This document shows, in pieces, positions 1-7,230 of a stretch of 20,093 nucleotides of DNA; the stretch's first letter is position 1, and each line of letters starts with the position of its first letter. The position numbers and the translations under genes are program-made. The notes below the pieces were generated by a model. It did not search any database. It saw only the letters and a list, made by a program, of their open reading frames with translations, and had not been told where the DNA came from. Origin of the DNA: a virus; the IMG/VR virus record IMGVR_UViG_3300031456_000210, positions 1-20,093 of that record; one strand, 5' to 3'.

Positions 1-276
1 TCAACGGGCGGCGACATCGGCGACCTCCTGGATGGCGACAGGTGGCCGGGTCTCCAGGTGCGACAGCCGCACCTGGTTCGTCGACCACACCTGCGCCAGG
101 GCCCAGGCGAGCAAAGACAGCGCGATCGCCCAGAAGCGGTTCTTCAGCCCTTCCACGGCCTTCAAGGTGTTGGAGACCGAAGCCTTGATCTCGCCAAGGC
201 GCTCTTCACAGCGCGCCTCATGATCAGTGAGGCGCTGCTCGACAGAGGCGAGGCGTTCGGATTGGGGCATCTTCAT
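1..276 (-). CDS. Small single-pass membrane protein of phage (XhlA/holin-accessory-like)
   Basis: This 91-residue protein has a charged, heptad-like N-terminal half (about residues 5-45) rich in Glu, Arg and Leu. One hydrophobic segment follows at about residues 48-64 (FWAIALSLLAWALAQV), then a polar tail. This layout resembles small phage XhlA/holin-accessory proteins, which associate with the inner membrane during lysis. That link rests on architecture only, because no family motif is recognisable. Its ATG overlaps the stop of the upstream gene as ATGA (273-276), so it is translationally coupled and is the last late-operon gene visible here. A tail-anchored virion protein is an alternative. 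Confidence 0.6.
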   Translation of the reverse strand: MKMPQSERLASVEQRLTDHEARCEERLGEIKASVSNTLKAVEGLKNRFWAIALSLLAWALAQVWSTNQVRLSHLETRPPVAIQEVADVAAR

Positions 277-1229
277 GGGGTGCGGTCGGCATGCACCTCA
301 GCGGTCGTCCGCTTGGTGACGTTAGTCTCCGTCCCGGTCTTCTGCTCGCCCGTGAACAGATTGATCGGCAGCCCCTGCAGCATCGCCACGATCTGCTGGG
401 TGCTCGTCACCGGCGCCTGGCGCTGCTCCTGGTCGATCCCGCGCAGCGCCACCCCGACGTTTGCCTGTGTCGCGATATTGGCGCGCTGGTTCGCGTCATA
501 GGCGCTCGAAAGGCCGGCAAGCTGGTCGCCGGCCGAAAGCTGCTGCTGCTGACCCTGGAACCCCCACCCCACCTTCTGCGCGCGATCCTGCAGCGCCGTC
601 TGGGCGTTGGCGATCCGGGCCTGGGTCGCCCGGTCGGCATCCCCGGCCGCAACGCCCAAGGCCGTGGTGTAGCCCTGGGATCGGAGCCCGCCCAAGGCCG
701 CGGCCCGCGCCCGCGAGAGCTCACCCTCGGTCATGCTCTGGGTGAGCGCGGCGCCCGAGCCTCCGAAGGCGCCGGAGCCCGCCAGGTCCAGCGCCTGTTG
801 CGCGCGTACGCGTCCATCGCTGACGTCGAGGTCGGCGGCCGTGGAATCCACAACCTCGTGCAGGTAGGGGTTCAGGTATCCGCCGACATAGTCCGACGCC
901 TTGCCCCCCGAGGCGAACGGCGTGTCCATGCCCATGTAGCCGTCGAGCCATGACGTGTTCGCCGCGCCCCGCGTCAGGTCGGCCGCGGCATCGTAGTTCC
1001 ACGGCGAGCCGCTCAGATCGCCGGCTCTCGCGCCGGCCATGGTCTGCAGAGCATTGGCCGGTGCGATCAGGCTCTGCGGGTCCAGATGGGTAAGGTCGCC
1101 CACCCGACCTGCCACGCCTTGGGTCAGGGTCGACGCCCACTCCGGCACGATCGGGGTCGTGGTGGAACTGGTGTTGGTGTTGGAGGTGCTCTTCGTTTTT
1201 GAGGCCGAGCCGCCAAATTTAAAGCTCAT
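273..1229 (-). CDS. Putative virion/ejection-type structural protein
   Basis: The product is 318 residues. The N-terminus is low-complexity Ser/Thr/Asn/Lys-rich (residues 5-26). A largely helical Ala/Gly/Gln-rich body follows, with repeated RA/AL runs around residues 135-255 and a Gln-rich patch (GQQQQL). It has no signal peptide or membrane segment. Its position directly after the gp10-like and GNAT-like genes is where podoviruses keep internal virion or DNA-ejection proteins, and the composition fits one. I do not recognise a named family. The ATG follows the stop of the upstream gene with no gap, and the stop overlaps the next start. A tail-fibre connector is also possible. Confidence 0.6.
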   Translation of the reverse strand: MSFKFGGSASKTKSTSNTNTSSTTTPIVPEWASTLTQGVAGRVGDLTHLDPQSLIAPANALQTMAGARAGDLSGSPWNYDAAADLTRGAANTSWLDGYMGMDTPFASGGKASDYVGGYLNPYLHEVVDSTAADLDVSDGRVRAQQALDLAGSGAFGGSGAALTQSMTEGELSRARAAALGGLRSQGYTTALGVAAGDADRATQARIANAQTALQDRAQKVGWGFQGQQQQLSAGDQLAGLSSAYDANQRANIATQANVGVALRGIDQEQRQAPVTSTQQIVAMLQGLPINLFTGEQKTGTETNVTKRTTAEVHADRTP

Positions 1230-1598
1230 CTACAGGTCCTTTGCGATCAATCGCGCCAACGGCGCGTAGCCCTTGCTCTTCAATGTGCGCTCCCAGCCCG
1301 CGCGGCCGATGATCAGGGCGCGGCGGCATCCCCGTGCGCGGCCCCAGCCCTCGGCCCTCGGCAGCAATTCGCCTTCCAGCTCCTCACGCGCTCCGCCGGC
1401 GAGCCAGAGCACCAGGCGACGTTCGCGCGGATCATTTTCGATGGCCGCCACCAGCGCGGCGGCGCGGCCTGCCCAGAACTGGGCGTCGCCGGCGATGACT
1501 GCTTCCCGGACGTCGTCCAGCGTATGTGTCCGGCCGGCATGATCGAGCGCCGCGGCGAGCCAGGGCGTGCATCGCGCCCAATCCTCCGCGAAACTCAC
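1230..1598 (-). CDS. GNAT-like small phage protein
   Basis: This 122-residue protein starts with GTG, overlapping the upstream stop as GTGA (1595-1598). The middle holds a hydrophobic strand (RRLVLWLAGGA, about residues 60-70) and a Glu-rich helix. The C-terminal stretch IIGRAGWERTLKSKGY is typical of small acetyltransferase-like proteins found beside podovirus tail genes; T7 internal virion protein A also shows acetyltransferase similarity. Whether it is catalytic is unknown, and no clear acetyl-CoA P-loop (Q/RxxGxG/A) is visible. It lies between the stabilisation protein and the putative ejection protein and is probably a virion or virion-assembly component. Confidence 0.6.
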   Translation of the reverse strand: MSFAEDWARCTPWLAAALDHAGRTHTLDDVREAVIAGDAQFWAGRAAALVAAIENDPRERRLVLWLAGGAREELEGELLPRAEGWGRARGCRRALIIGRAGWERTLKSKGYAPLARLIAKDL

Positions 1599-3127
1599 CG
1601 CTGCCCCGCTGGCGCAACATCGAAAACCGGCCGCCCGATCCGGCAGGCCGTAGGCGCGCTGGCGCCCGCGAACCGCACCTTGAACAGGCGGCCTGAAACC
1701 AGGATGTCCGCCTTGGCGTCCCCCGGCGCCATGGCGGGCGCGGTCACAACCTGCTCCGCGTCCTGCGGATGGCGCCGGGCCGTGACGCTCACGCTCACCG
1801 GTCCCGCCTGGTCCTTGAAGTCGGGCCAGACCTCCCGGACCAGGAGGCAGGTCTCCGGGTCCAGGTAGCCGTCGGCGGTCTCGATGAACCAGGCGAACGG
1901 CTGGCCGTCCGCCGAATCGCCCTTCTCGTGGTGATAGACCTGCCCATCATAGGTGGCGCCCACCGGATAGGCCGATGGCCCGGCATCGACGAAGGCCGTC
2001 CTGGCCATCATCCCGCGGTGCCACGCCCCGGCGTCGGGGCCGCTCAGGCAAAGCGCGACGTAGCGGCTGTTCTCATAGCCCTCGCGGCTGTCCGGATAGT
2101 CGAAGCGGACCTCGGAGAACTCGGCGTTGGACGAGGCGACTACCTTGTCGCCCTGGCTGGCCGCCAGCTTGTCGGCGAACGCCTGCCGGATCGGGCATGG
2201 GATCGGCTCGGCCTGACCGCCGACGGCATAGCGATAGAACTGCCGGTCGGGGCTGGCCCAGAACGCCGTCTGGCCCACCACCACCGCGGCGTTCGGCCCG
2301 ATCAGCCCGCAGTTGCGCCCCACCCGATCGAAGCGCCACGGCTGGTTCAGCGACCCGACATAGGTCCCCAGGAACATCGCATCGCTGGTCCAGACCAACA
2401 TGTACGGCCCGCACATCCGCCCCGCCACGATCCGCCCGCCGCCGGTCAGCACATACTCCCGCGCCGTCGAACCCGACGCCGAAGTGCTCCACTGGGTGTT
2501 GTTGCGGATCGAGGAGTGGCGGATGCAGAGCGGATTGAAGACGCCCGAGACCTCTTCGTTGCAGCCCAGCGCGAAGACCTGGTAGCCGCCGTTCAGCGGC
2601 GCCACCAGCATGTGGGTCACGTTGGCGGGTGCATTCGCCAGGGCCGCCGCCTTGCTGGCCGTCGTGTTGGTCCAGGCGAAGATCGTCTGGTTGCGCGGGC
2701 TGGCCAGCAGCTGCTGTCCCCACGCCCCGAACGACCAGGTCAGCGGGAAATAGTCCGTCGCCGACGGCAGGCCATAGCCGCCCATGCCATAGGCGCCCGT
2801 GCCGTAGCCCGCGCTCCCCGCCCCGTCGATCGCGCCCGGCATGAACCCCGAGGCCGGCGTGATGTCGAACAGCGCCCCGCCCTGCCAGAGCTGCAGCTTC
2901 GAGTGGGTCCCGAAGGCGATGTTCAGCACCGCAGCATTGTCCGTCCACGGAAACACCGTGCGGCAGACGCCGGTCAGCGCCTGGCCGGTCAGGCCCTCCC
3001 AGCCGCCGATCACCTGCGCCCGTCCCAGCCGGAACCGCACATTGGACCCGTCGGCCCAGCGCCCGCTCCCGACAAAACTGGTGTCGTCGCCGTTCAGACC
3101 CGGCGGAGGATCGAGAGGAATACGCAT
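1595..3127 (-). CDS. Packaged-DNA stabilisation / tail nozzle protein (P22 gp10-like)
   Basis: The chosen ATG gives 510 residues beginning MRIPLDPPPGLNGDDTSF. An in-frame TTG at 3199 would add 24 residues, but they are unlike the rest and would overlap the plus-strand hicA start, so I reject it. The N-terminal pattern (PPG...D.....GRWADGSNVRFR.GR....GGWE) and the Trp/Gly-rich repeats that follow suggest a beta-propeller-like fold. They match alphaproteobacterial podovirus proteins that take the place of P22 gp10, which plugs the portal after DNA packaging. It starts the leftmost late-gene block after cargo region A. Family placement comes from recalled patterns and gene order, so gp10 equivalence is probable rather than proven. 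Confidence 0.68.
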   Translation of the reverse strand: MRIPLDPPPGLNGDDTSFVGSGRWADGSNVRFRLGRAQVIGGWEGLTGQALTGVCRTVFPWTDNAAVLNIAFGTHSKLQLWQGGALFDITPASGFMPGAIDGAGSAGYGTGAYGMGGYGLPSATDYFPLTWSFGAWGQQLLASPRNQTIFAWTNTTASKAAALANAPANVTHMLVAPLNGGYQVFALGCNEEVSGVFNPLCIRHSSIRNNTQWSTSASGSTAREYVLTGGGRIVAGRMCGPYMLVWTSDAMFLGTYVGSLNQPWRFDRVGRNCGLIGPNAAVVVGQTAFWASPDRQFYRYAVGGQAEPIPCPIRQAFADKLAASQGDKVVASSNAEFSEVRFDYPDSREGYENSRYVALCLSGPDAGAWHRGMMARTAFVDAGPSAYPVGATYDGQVYHHEKGDSADGQPFAWFIETADGYLDPETCLLVREVWPDFKDQAGPVSVSVTARRHPQDAEQVVTAPAMAPGDAKADILVSGRLFKVRFAGASAPTACRIGRPVFDVAPAGQR

Positions 3128-3188
3128 CGGCTCATCCGTGCTAGCATTTTGTGATTGCAAAGACGCGAAGCGGCGCCAATATGATTGC

Positions 3189-3443
3189 GTGAACAGCAAG
3201 CATGCTCGGACCTTACGGGCGATCTATCGGCAGCCTGTTTCGGCCACGATCTCGTGGACCGACATCGAAGCGCTGTTCAAAAGCGTCGGCTGCGAGACGA
3301 TTGAAGGACCCGGCTCAGCGGTCTCGTTCAGATACGGGCAGCTGGTCGAGTTCTTCCATCGGCCGCATCCCGCCAAGGAAGCGAAGCAATATCAGGTGCG
3401 CGCCGCCCGGGCGTTCCTGGCCAGGATCGGAGTCGCCCCATGA
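3189..3443 (+). CDS. hicA: HicA-family toxin (type II TA, mRNA interferase fold)
   Basis: This 84-residue protein starts at GTG. The ATG at 3181 runs into a stop after three codons, and no strong Shine-Dalgarno is visible. The pattern NSKHARTLRAIY..PV......W.DIEAL....G......GPGS....... FHRPHP.KE belongs to the proteobacterial HicA subfamily that starts MNSKH. HicA toxins bind and cleave mRNA through a dsRBD-like fold. The classical G-S-H motif is absent here (GPGSAVSF), and conserved His residues lie in FHRPHP (about residues 56-61), as expected for this subfamily. The stop overlaps the hicB start as ATGA. The gene is on the plus strand, against the phage operon. Confidence 0.88.
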   Translation: MNSKHARTLRAIYRQPVSATISWTDIEALFKSVGCETIEGPGSAVSFRYGQLVEFFHRPHPAKEAKQYQVRAARAFLARIGVAP

Positions 3444-3775
3444 GTACGATGACCTACAAGGGCTACGCGGCGCGCGTCGAGTATGACGATGCCGACGGCA
3501 TCTTCTTCGGGCGGGTGGCCGGATTGCGCGATGGGATAAACTTCCACGGCCAGACGGTGGATGAGCTGCGCGCCGCATTCCGAGAGTCAGTCGATGGGTA
3601 TCTCGATGTCTGCGCACGTATCGGCAAGACGGCGGAGAAACCCTACTCTGGCCAGCTCATGGTTCGCGTAGCGCCCGAGGTTCACGCCAAGGCCGCCCTC
3701 GCCGCCGAGCTCGCCGGCAAGAGCCTGGCCAAGTGGACGGAAGAGACCCTGCGCCAGGCCACGGCCGAACTTTAG
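3440..3775 (+). CDS. hicB: HicB-family antitoxin
   Basis: The product is 111 residues. Residues 1-60 carry the HicB partial RNase H-like fold (YKGY.ARVEYD..DGIFFGRV.G..D.I.F.G..VDEL..AF.ESVD.YL). Residues 73-110 form a ribbon-helix-helix DNA-binding segment (MVRVAPEVHAKAALAAEL). HicB neutralises HicA and normally autoregulates the operon. Toxin-first order with a 4-base overlap is usual for hicAB. Next comes the shortened glycosyltransferase-like gene, 11 bases after the hicB stop. Both partners look intact, so the system is probably functional. Confidence 0.9.
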   Translation: MSTMTYKGYAARVEYDDADGIFFGRVAGLRDGINFHGQTVDELRAAFRESVDGYLDVCARIGKTAEKPYSGQLMVRVAPEVHAKAALAAELAGKSLAKWTEETLRQATAEL

Positions 3776-3786
3776 GCAATCGCTCA

Positions 3787-4305
3787 GTGCCGGCTGCAAG
3801 TCCTTCGATCTATCTGGCGACCATCTGCTACGGCGGCATGGCGCACGCCGAGTACATGGCCGCGCTCCTGGCCTTCCGACCCGCCTGCGCCGCCAGGGGC
3901 GTTGGCCTGCACATCGACCTGGCCGGTGGCGAAGCCCTGGTCGGCCGCGGCCGCGCCACCCTGATGGCCAAGTTCCTGATCTCCGACGCCACACACCTGC
4001 TGTTCGCAGAGAGCGATCGGGGGTTCAGCCCGGCGGCCGCCTTCGCCCTGCTGGACGCCGATCAGGGCGTCTCCGGAGGCGGTCCCGAAGATGGCCTCCT
4101 GATGATCCGCCGCCGCGCCGCCCAGCGCATGACGGACGCCCACCCCGAGCTGCGCGCCAAGCTCGGCGACATGACAGGCCTCGCCGTATCGGAGGCCACC
4201 TTCGTCTTCGACCCGGTGGTTGAGGCGGATACCGGTCGCTACCTCACCGACTTGGACGCGTTCCGGGCACGGTGGCAGAGGATCACCAAAATACCAGAAA
4301 ATTAG
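3787..4305 (+). CDS. Internally shortened glycosyltransferase-like protein
   Basis: The GTG start gives 172 residues; longer in-frame starts would run back into hicB. The N-terminal part (PSIYLATICYGG.AH..YM, then AGGEALVGRGRATLMAKFL, then THLLFAESDRGFSP at about 72-85) matches a family of small GT-A-type proteins common in caulobacterial phages and genomes. In those proteins the last motif normally reads as an acidic metal-binding D-x-D/S-D site. The next segment passes from VSGG straight to LLMIRR, and from memory about 50 or more residues usual in the family are missing. The end (ARWQRITKIPEN) also departs from the family. It is probably a decaying or recombinant gene. Its 3' part is repeated after hipA. 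Confidence 0.7.
   Translation: MPAASPSIYLATICYGGMAHAEYMAALLAFRPACAARGVGLHIDLAGGEALVGRGRATLMAKFLISDATHLLFAESDRGFSPAAAFALLDADQGVSGGGPEDGLLMIRRRAAQRMTDAHPELRAKLGDMTGLAVSEATFVFDPVVEADTGRYLTDLDAFRARWQRITKIPEN
4156..4275 (+). repeat. Left copy of glycosyltransferase 3'-segment repeat flanking hipBA
   Basis: This 120-base segment encodes 40 residues from AKLGDMTGLAV to AFRARW inside the shortened glycosyltransferase-like gene. It aligns without gaps to 6145-6264. Counting by hand gives 28 base differences but only 6 residue differences, most at third positions. The two copies are therefore diverged alleles of one gene family and not a fresh duplication. The hipBA operon sits between them. Confidence 0.85.
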
Positions 4306-4313
4306 TCGCCAAA

Positions 4314-4430
4314 CTTGACGATTTAATCAACTTTTGTGATATTATTCATCATAATAGAAGACTTATTGGATATTGAATGAATTTCCACAATTCTTCACTC
4401 TTGACGATTATCATCGACTTGCGTATTTAA
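4314..4430 (+). promoter_or_regulatory. AT-rich hipBA promoter/operator region with a repeated TTGACGATT site
   Basis: The 145 bases before hipB (4306-4450) are strikingly AT-rich next to everything around them. The decamer CTTGACGATT occurs twice, at 4314-4323 and 4400-4409. Each contains a TTGACG box resembling a -35 element. For the first, GATATT lies 17 bases further on (4338-4343), or TATTAT at 19 bases (4340-4345). For the second, TATTTA lies 17 bases further on (4424-4429). These could be tandem promoters or two HipB operators; HipB-type repressors bind repeated sites upstream of their own operon. Which role applies cannot be decided from the sequence. Confidence 0.5.
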
Positions 4431-4450
4431 GTCACCGAAAGTGGAGACTT

Positions 4451-4801
4451 ATGAAGTTCACAAACCTTCTTTCCGATGAGGCGGCACAGACCGAATTGGG
4501 CGGTCGCCTAGCCCAGATTCGCCTGGGTCGCGGCTGGACTCAGGCTGAACTCGCGGCCTCTGCGGGGGTCTCGAAAAGTACGGTCGAGCGCCTCGAGGCC
4601 GGCGCTTCCACCCAACTCACAAACCTTCTGAGATGCCTTAGGGCGCTTGATCACCTGGACGGCTTGGAACGCCTGCTGCCCGCGGCGATCCCCGGCCCAA
4701 TAGATTTGCTCAAGCGACACGGCAAAATCCGCCAGCGCGCCCGGCCGACCGCCGTCCCGCCGGAGCCCAGCAAGCCGTGGGCCTGGGGCGATGAAAAATG
4801 A
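4451..4801 (+). CDS. hipB: HipB-like XRE-family antitoxin / autorepressor
   Basis: The ATG at 4451 gives 116 residues and is preceded by GGAG six bases upstream, so I prefer it to the in-frame TTG at 4373. Residues about 18-75 are a lambda-repressor-type helix-turn-helix (LAQIRLGRGWTQAELAASAG, then VSKSTVERLEAG). The tail is basic and Pro-rich (RARPTAVPPEPSKPW). Its stop overlaps the hipA start as ATGA. In HipBA systems HipB binds DNA operators and holds HipA inactive. The low-GC promoter immediately upstream fits autoregulation. Confidence 0.87.
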   Translation: MKFTNLLSDEAAQTELGGRLAQIRLGRGWTQAELAASAGVSKSTVERLEAGASTQLTNLLRCLRALDHLDGLERLLPAAIPGPIDLLKRHGKIRQRARPTAVPPEPSKPWAWGDEK

Positions 4802-6105
4802 CCACCGTCGCGGAGGTGCAGCTATGGGGCCGCCGCATCGGCGCCGTGGCCATTCAGGATGATGACCCTGCCGCCGCGTTCCAGTACGACCCGGCGTTCA
4901 TCGGCAGCGGCATAGAGGTCGCGCCGCTGATGATGCCGCTCGGCCGCGCGATCTTCACGTTTCCGGCGCTCAACCCAAAAAGCTTCCACGGTCTCCCGGG
5001 CCTACTGGCCGACGCGCTCCCGGATCGATACGGCAACGCCCTGATTGACGCATGGCTGGCGACCCAGGGCCGTACACCCGAGAGCTTCAACGCCATCGAG
5101 CGTCTCAGCTACACGGGAGCCCGCGGCATGGGCGCGCTTGAGTTCGCGCCGGCGACGGGGCCTCGCCCGCGCAACGCCAATCGAATCCATATCGATGCCC
5201 TCGTCGAATTGGCCTCGGAGGTGCTGACCCACCGCAACGACCTGAAGGCCTCCTTCGCGGACGAACACAAGGCCGGGGCCATGCGCGACATCCTGCGGGT
5301 CGGCACCTCGGCGGGCGGCGCCCGCGCAAAGGCGGTGGTGGCCTGGAACCCCCTGACCGACGAGGTCCGCTCGGGCCAAGTCGATGCCGGTCCCGGCTTT
5401 GAATACTGGCTCCTGAAGTTCGATGGCGTACAGGGCAACAAGGACCGCGAACTCGCCGACCCGGCCGGCTACTGCGCCGTCGAATACGCCTACTCCGAGA
5501 TGGCCCGCGCCGCCGGTATCGAGATTTCTCCCTGCCGGCTTTTGGTGGAGGGCGGTCGCCGTCACTTCATGGCCAAGCGGTTCGATCGGCTCGACGGCGG
5601 CGGCAAGCTGCACATGCAGTCGCTCGCCGCCCTGGCTCACCTCGACTTCAACGACGCCAACGCCGCGTCCTACGAACAAGCGTTTCTGACCATGCGCCGG
5701 ATGGGCCTTCCGATCGGCATGCTCGAAGAGCAGTTCCGCCGGATGGCGTTCAATATCGTCGCTCGGAACCAGGACGATCACGTCAAGAACATCGCCTTCC
5801 TGATGGATCGCACCGGCACGTGGCGACTGTCGCCGGCCTTCGATATCACCTGGAGTTACAATCCCTCGGGCGACTGGACCGCCCACCACCAGATGTCCAT
5901 GAACGGCAAGCGCGACGGATTCGACCGCAGCGACTTCGACGACTGCGCCGACACTCTTTCGCTCAACCGGCGTCGCACACGCGCGATCCTCGACGAAGTT
6001 CAGGCCGCCGTCGCCCAGTGGCCCCGCTTCGCAGACGCCGCCAACGTCGACCCCCACTGGCGCCGCAGCATCGACCCCAGCTTCCGCGAATTTCCCGCGG
6101 CTTGA
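4798..6105 (+). CDS. hipA: HipA-family serine/threonine kinase toxin
   Basis: The 435-residue length is close to E. coli HipA (440). Domain order is complete: N-subdomain with LPDRYGN (74-80) and TGARGMGALEF (106-116); the glycine-rich ATP loop GTSAGGARAK (169-178); FMAKRFDR (257-264); the catalytic loop NQDDHVKN (324-331); and a metal-binding AFDITWS (347-353). Family members phosphorylate targets such as glutamyl-tRNA synthetase, halting translation and giving persistence. All visible catalytic residues are present, so the kinase should be active. The gene ends directly against a fragment of a glycosyltransferase gene in the same reading frame, separated only by the hipA stop codon. Confidence 0.92.
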   Translation: MTTVAEVQLWGRRIGAVAIQDDDPAAAFQYDPAFIGSGIEVAPLMMPLGRAIFTFPALNPKSFHGLPGLLADALPDRYGNALIDAWLATQGRTPESFNAIERLSYTGARGMGALEFAPATGPRPRNANRIHIDALVELASEVLTHRNDLKASFADEHKAGAMRDILRVGTSAGGARAKAVVAWNPLTDEVRSGQVDAGPGFEYWLLKFDGVQGNKDRELADPAGYCAVEYAYSEMARAAGIEISPCRLLVEGGRRHFMAKRFDRLDGGGKLHMQSLAALAHLDFNDANAASYEQAFLTMRRMGLPIGMLEEQFRRMAFNIVARNQDDHVKNIAFLMDRTGTWRLSPAFDITWSYNPSGDWTAHHQMSMNGKRDGFDRSDFDDCADTLSLNRRRTRAILDEVQAAVAQWPRFADAANVDPHWRRSIDPSFREFPAA

Positions 6106-6306
6106 AGCTCTGCCGACGCTGCGCTCGCGACAGCCGAATTCCTCGCCAAACTCGGCGACATGACCGGCCTGGCGGTCGGCGAAGCGACCTTCGTCTTCGA
6201 TCCGATGGTCGATGCGGAGACAGGACGCTATCTCACGGACCTAGCTGCGTTTCAGGCGAGATGGCGAGCTTTAGGCCCCGGGGTAAGTTCACCGCGCGCG
6301 AGGTGA
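6106..6306 (+). pseudogene. 3' fragment of a glycosyltransferase-like gene fused behind hipA
   Basis: The frame of hipA stays open after its TGA up to a TGA at 6304-6306. From about 6136 it encodes AEFLAKLGDMTGLAVGEATF and continues to AFQARWRALGPG, the C-terminal segment of the glycosyltransferase family also present at 3787-4305. There is no start codon or ribosome site for this piece and no N-terminal domain. It is a remnant left at the right-hand junction of the hipBA block. Its end (after RWRALG) keeps slightly more of the family sequence than the left copy does. Confidence 0.8.
6145..6264 (+). repeat. Right copy of glycosyltransferase 3'-segment repeat flanking hipBA
   Basis: This is the partner of 4156-4275: ungapped over 120 bases, with 92 identical bases and 34 of 40 identical residues by hand count. 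It starts 40 bases after the hipA stop. Confidence 0.85.
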
Positions 6307-6396
6307 TATTCTGGTCAGAGAAGGTAGGATTTGGAATGCAATCGCTGTTCGTCGGAGCGGCACCGGCTTAGGCCACTCTCAGATTGGGTTGGATGA

Positions 6397-7230
6397 ATGC
6401 TTATTGAGGCGAAGCCGCGGGCAAGGGAGCGTCTCGCCGAGGGCCTAAAGTTGCTTTCCGAGGGCCGGTACGCCGAGGGGTGGCCGCTCTACGAGGCGCG
6501 ACTTGAAATACCCGAGCTGCACAGCCCGCCACTGCCCATCGCTTTGCCGATCTGGCAGGGCGAGGACCTGATCGGGAAGCGGCTTGTGGTGTTCGGCGAG
6601 CAGGGGCTAGGCGATCAGATTATGTTCGCCCGGTTCATCCGAGACCTCACGGCGATGGGTGCCGCACTCGGATATCTCGTCAGTCCTCCGGTGGCACCGT
6701 TATTCCCTGGCTCGGTGGGCGTCGGCGAAGGTTCGCGCTTCACTGTGCAAGGGGATTATCGTGTCGCCGTGGGGTCGTTGCCCCACCGACTCGGTATCAC
6801 GCTGGATACAATCCCGACGCGCCGCTATGTCCACATTGAGGCCCCCCGCGTCGGCGGAGTGGGGATCATCACGAAGGGTAACCCCAAGCACTCCAACGAT
6901 GCCCATCGCTCGCTCCCTCTCGATTACGCCGAGCGGCTGCTACGTCTAGGCCGAAGCCTGGAACCCGAGGTGACGGGCTCCAGGAACCTCCTGGACACCG
7001 CCCGCCTCATCGCGAGCCTCGATCTAGTCGTCACTGTAGACAGCGCGGTCGCCCATCTTGCGGGCGCCATGCACAAGCCGGTCTGGATACTATTGCCCGC
7101 CCACGAAACGGATTGGCGGTGGCTAAGCGGAAGAGCCGACAGCCCATGGTACCCTACCGCTCGTCTCTTCCGCCAGCCGGCACCAGGGGATTGGGAAAGC
7201 GTATTCCACGAGGTCGAATCTAGTCTCTGA
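6397..7230 (+). CDS. GT9/TPR-type glycosyltransferase
   Basis: The 277-residue product has a short TPR-like start (ERLAEGLKLLSEGRYAEGW, residues 11-29). The first Rossmann half is marked by VVFGEQGLGDQIMFARF (64-80) and the second by LVVTVDSAVAHLAGAMHKPV (210-229), then WILLP and a W-x-W/R-x-DSPWYP region. This is the heptosyltransferase-like (GT9/GT-B) set often linked to TPR proteins. It would transfer a sugar in the cytoplasm, perhaps onto a tail protein or a host surface glycan that controls phage adsorption; the acceptor is unknown. The ATG has GGA a few bases upstream. The last 11 bases overlap the convergent Gly-rich tail gene. Confidence 0.75.
   Translation: MLIEAKPRARERLAEGLKLLSEGRYAEGWPLYEARLEIPELHSPPLPIALPIWQGEDLIGKRLVVFGEQGLGDQIMFARFIRDLTAMGAALGYLVSPPVAPLFPGSVGVGEGSRFTVQGDYRVAVGSLPHRLGITLDTIPTRRYVHIEAPRVGGVGIITKGNPKHSNDAHRSLPLDYAERLLRLGRSLEPEVTGSRNLLDTARLIASLDLVVTVDSAVAHLAGAMHKPVWILLPAHETDWRWLSGRADSPWYPTARLFRQPAPGDWESVFHEVESSL

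Noticed and set aside
1769-3154. 461-residue plus-strand open frame
   Set aside because: It is antisense to the gp10-like gene, with the typical Arg/Pro/His-rich antisense composition.
3128-3188. Possible divergent promoters between the gp10-like gene and hicA
   Set aside because: A TGCTAGCAC string resembling a -10 element is present on the minus strand (3138-3146), but it lies too near the ATG and has no clear -35 partner. Nothing convincing was found for hicA.
5002-6057. 351-residue minus-strand open frame
   Set aside because: It is antisense to hipA, whose family motifs are complete. It has no ribosome site and no recognisable protein features.
6335-6370. 11-codon open frame MQSLFVGAAPA with a purine-rich site upstream
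   Set aside because: Too short to support. It could be a leader peptide before the GT9-like gene, but nothing else indicates that.
5820-6371. 183-residue plus-strand frame spanning the end of hipA
   Set aside because: It is out of frame with both hipA and the glycosyltransferase fragment and shows no features of its own.
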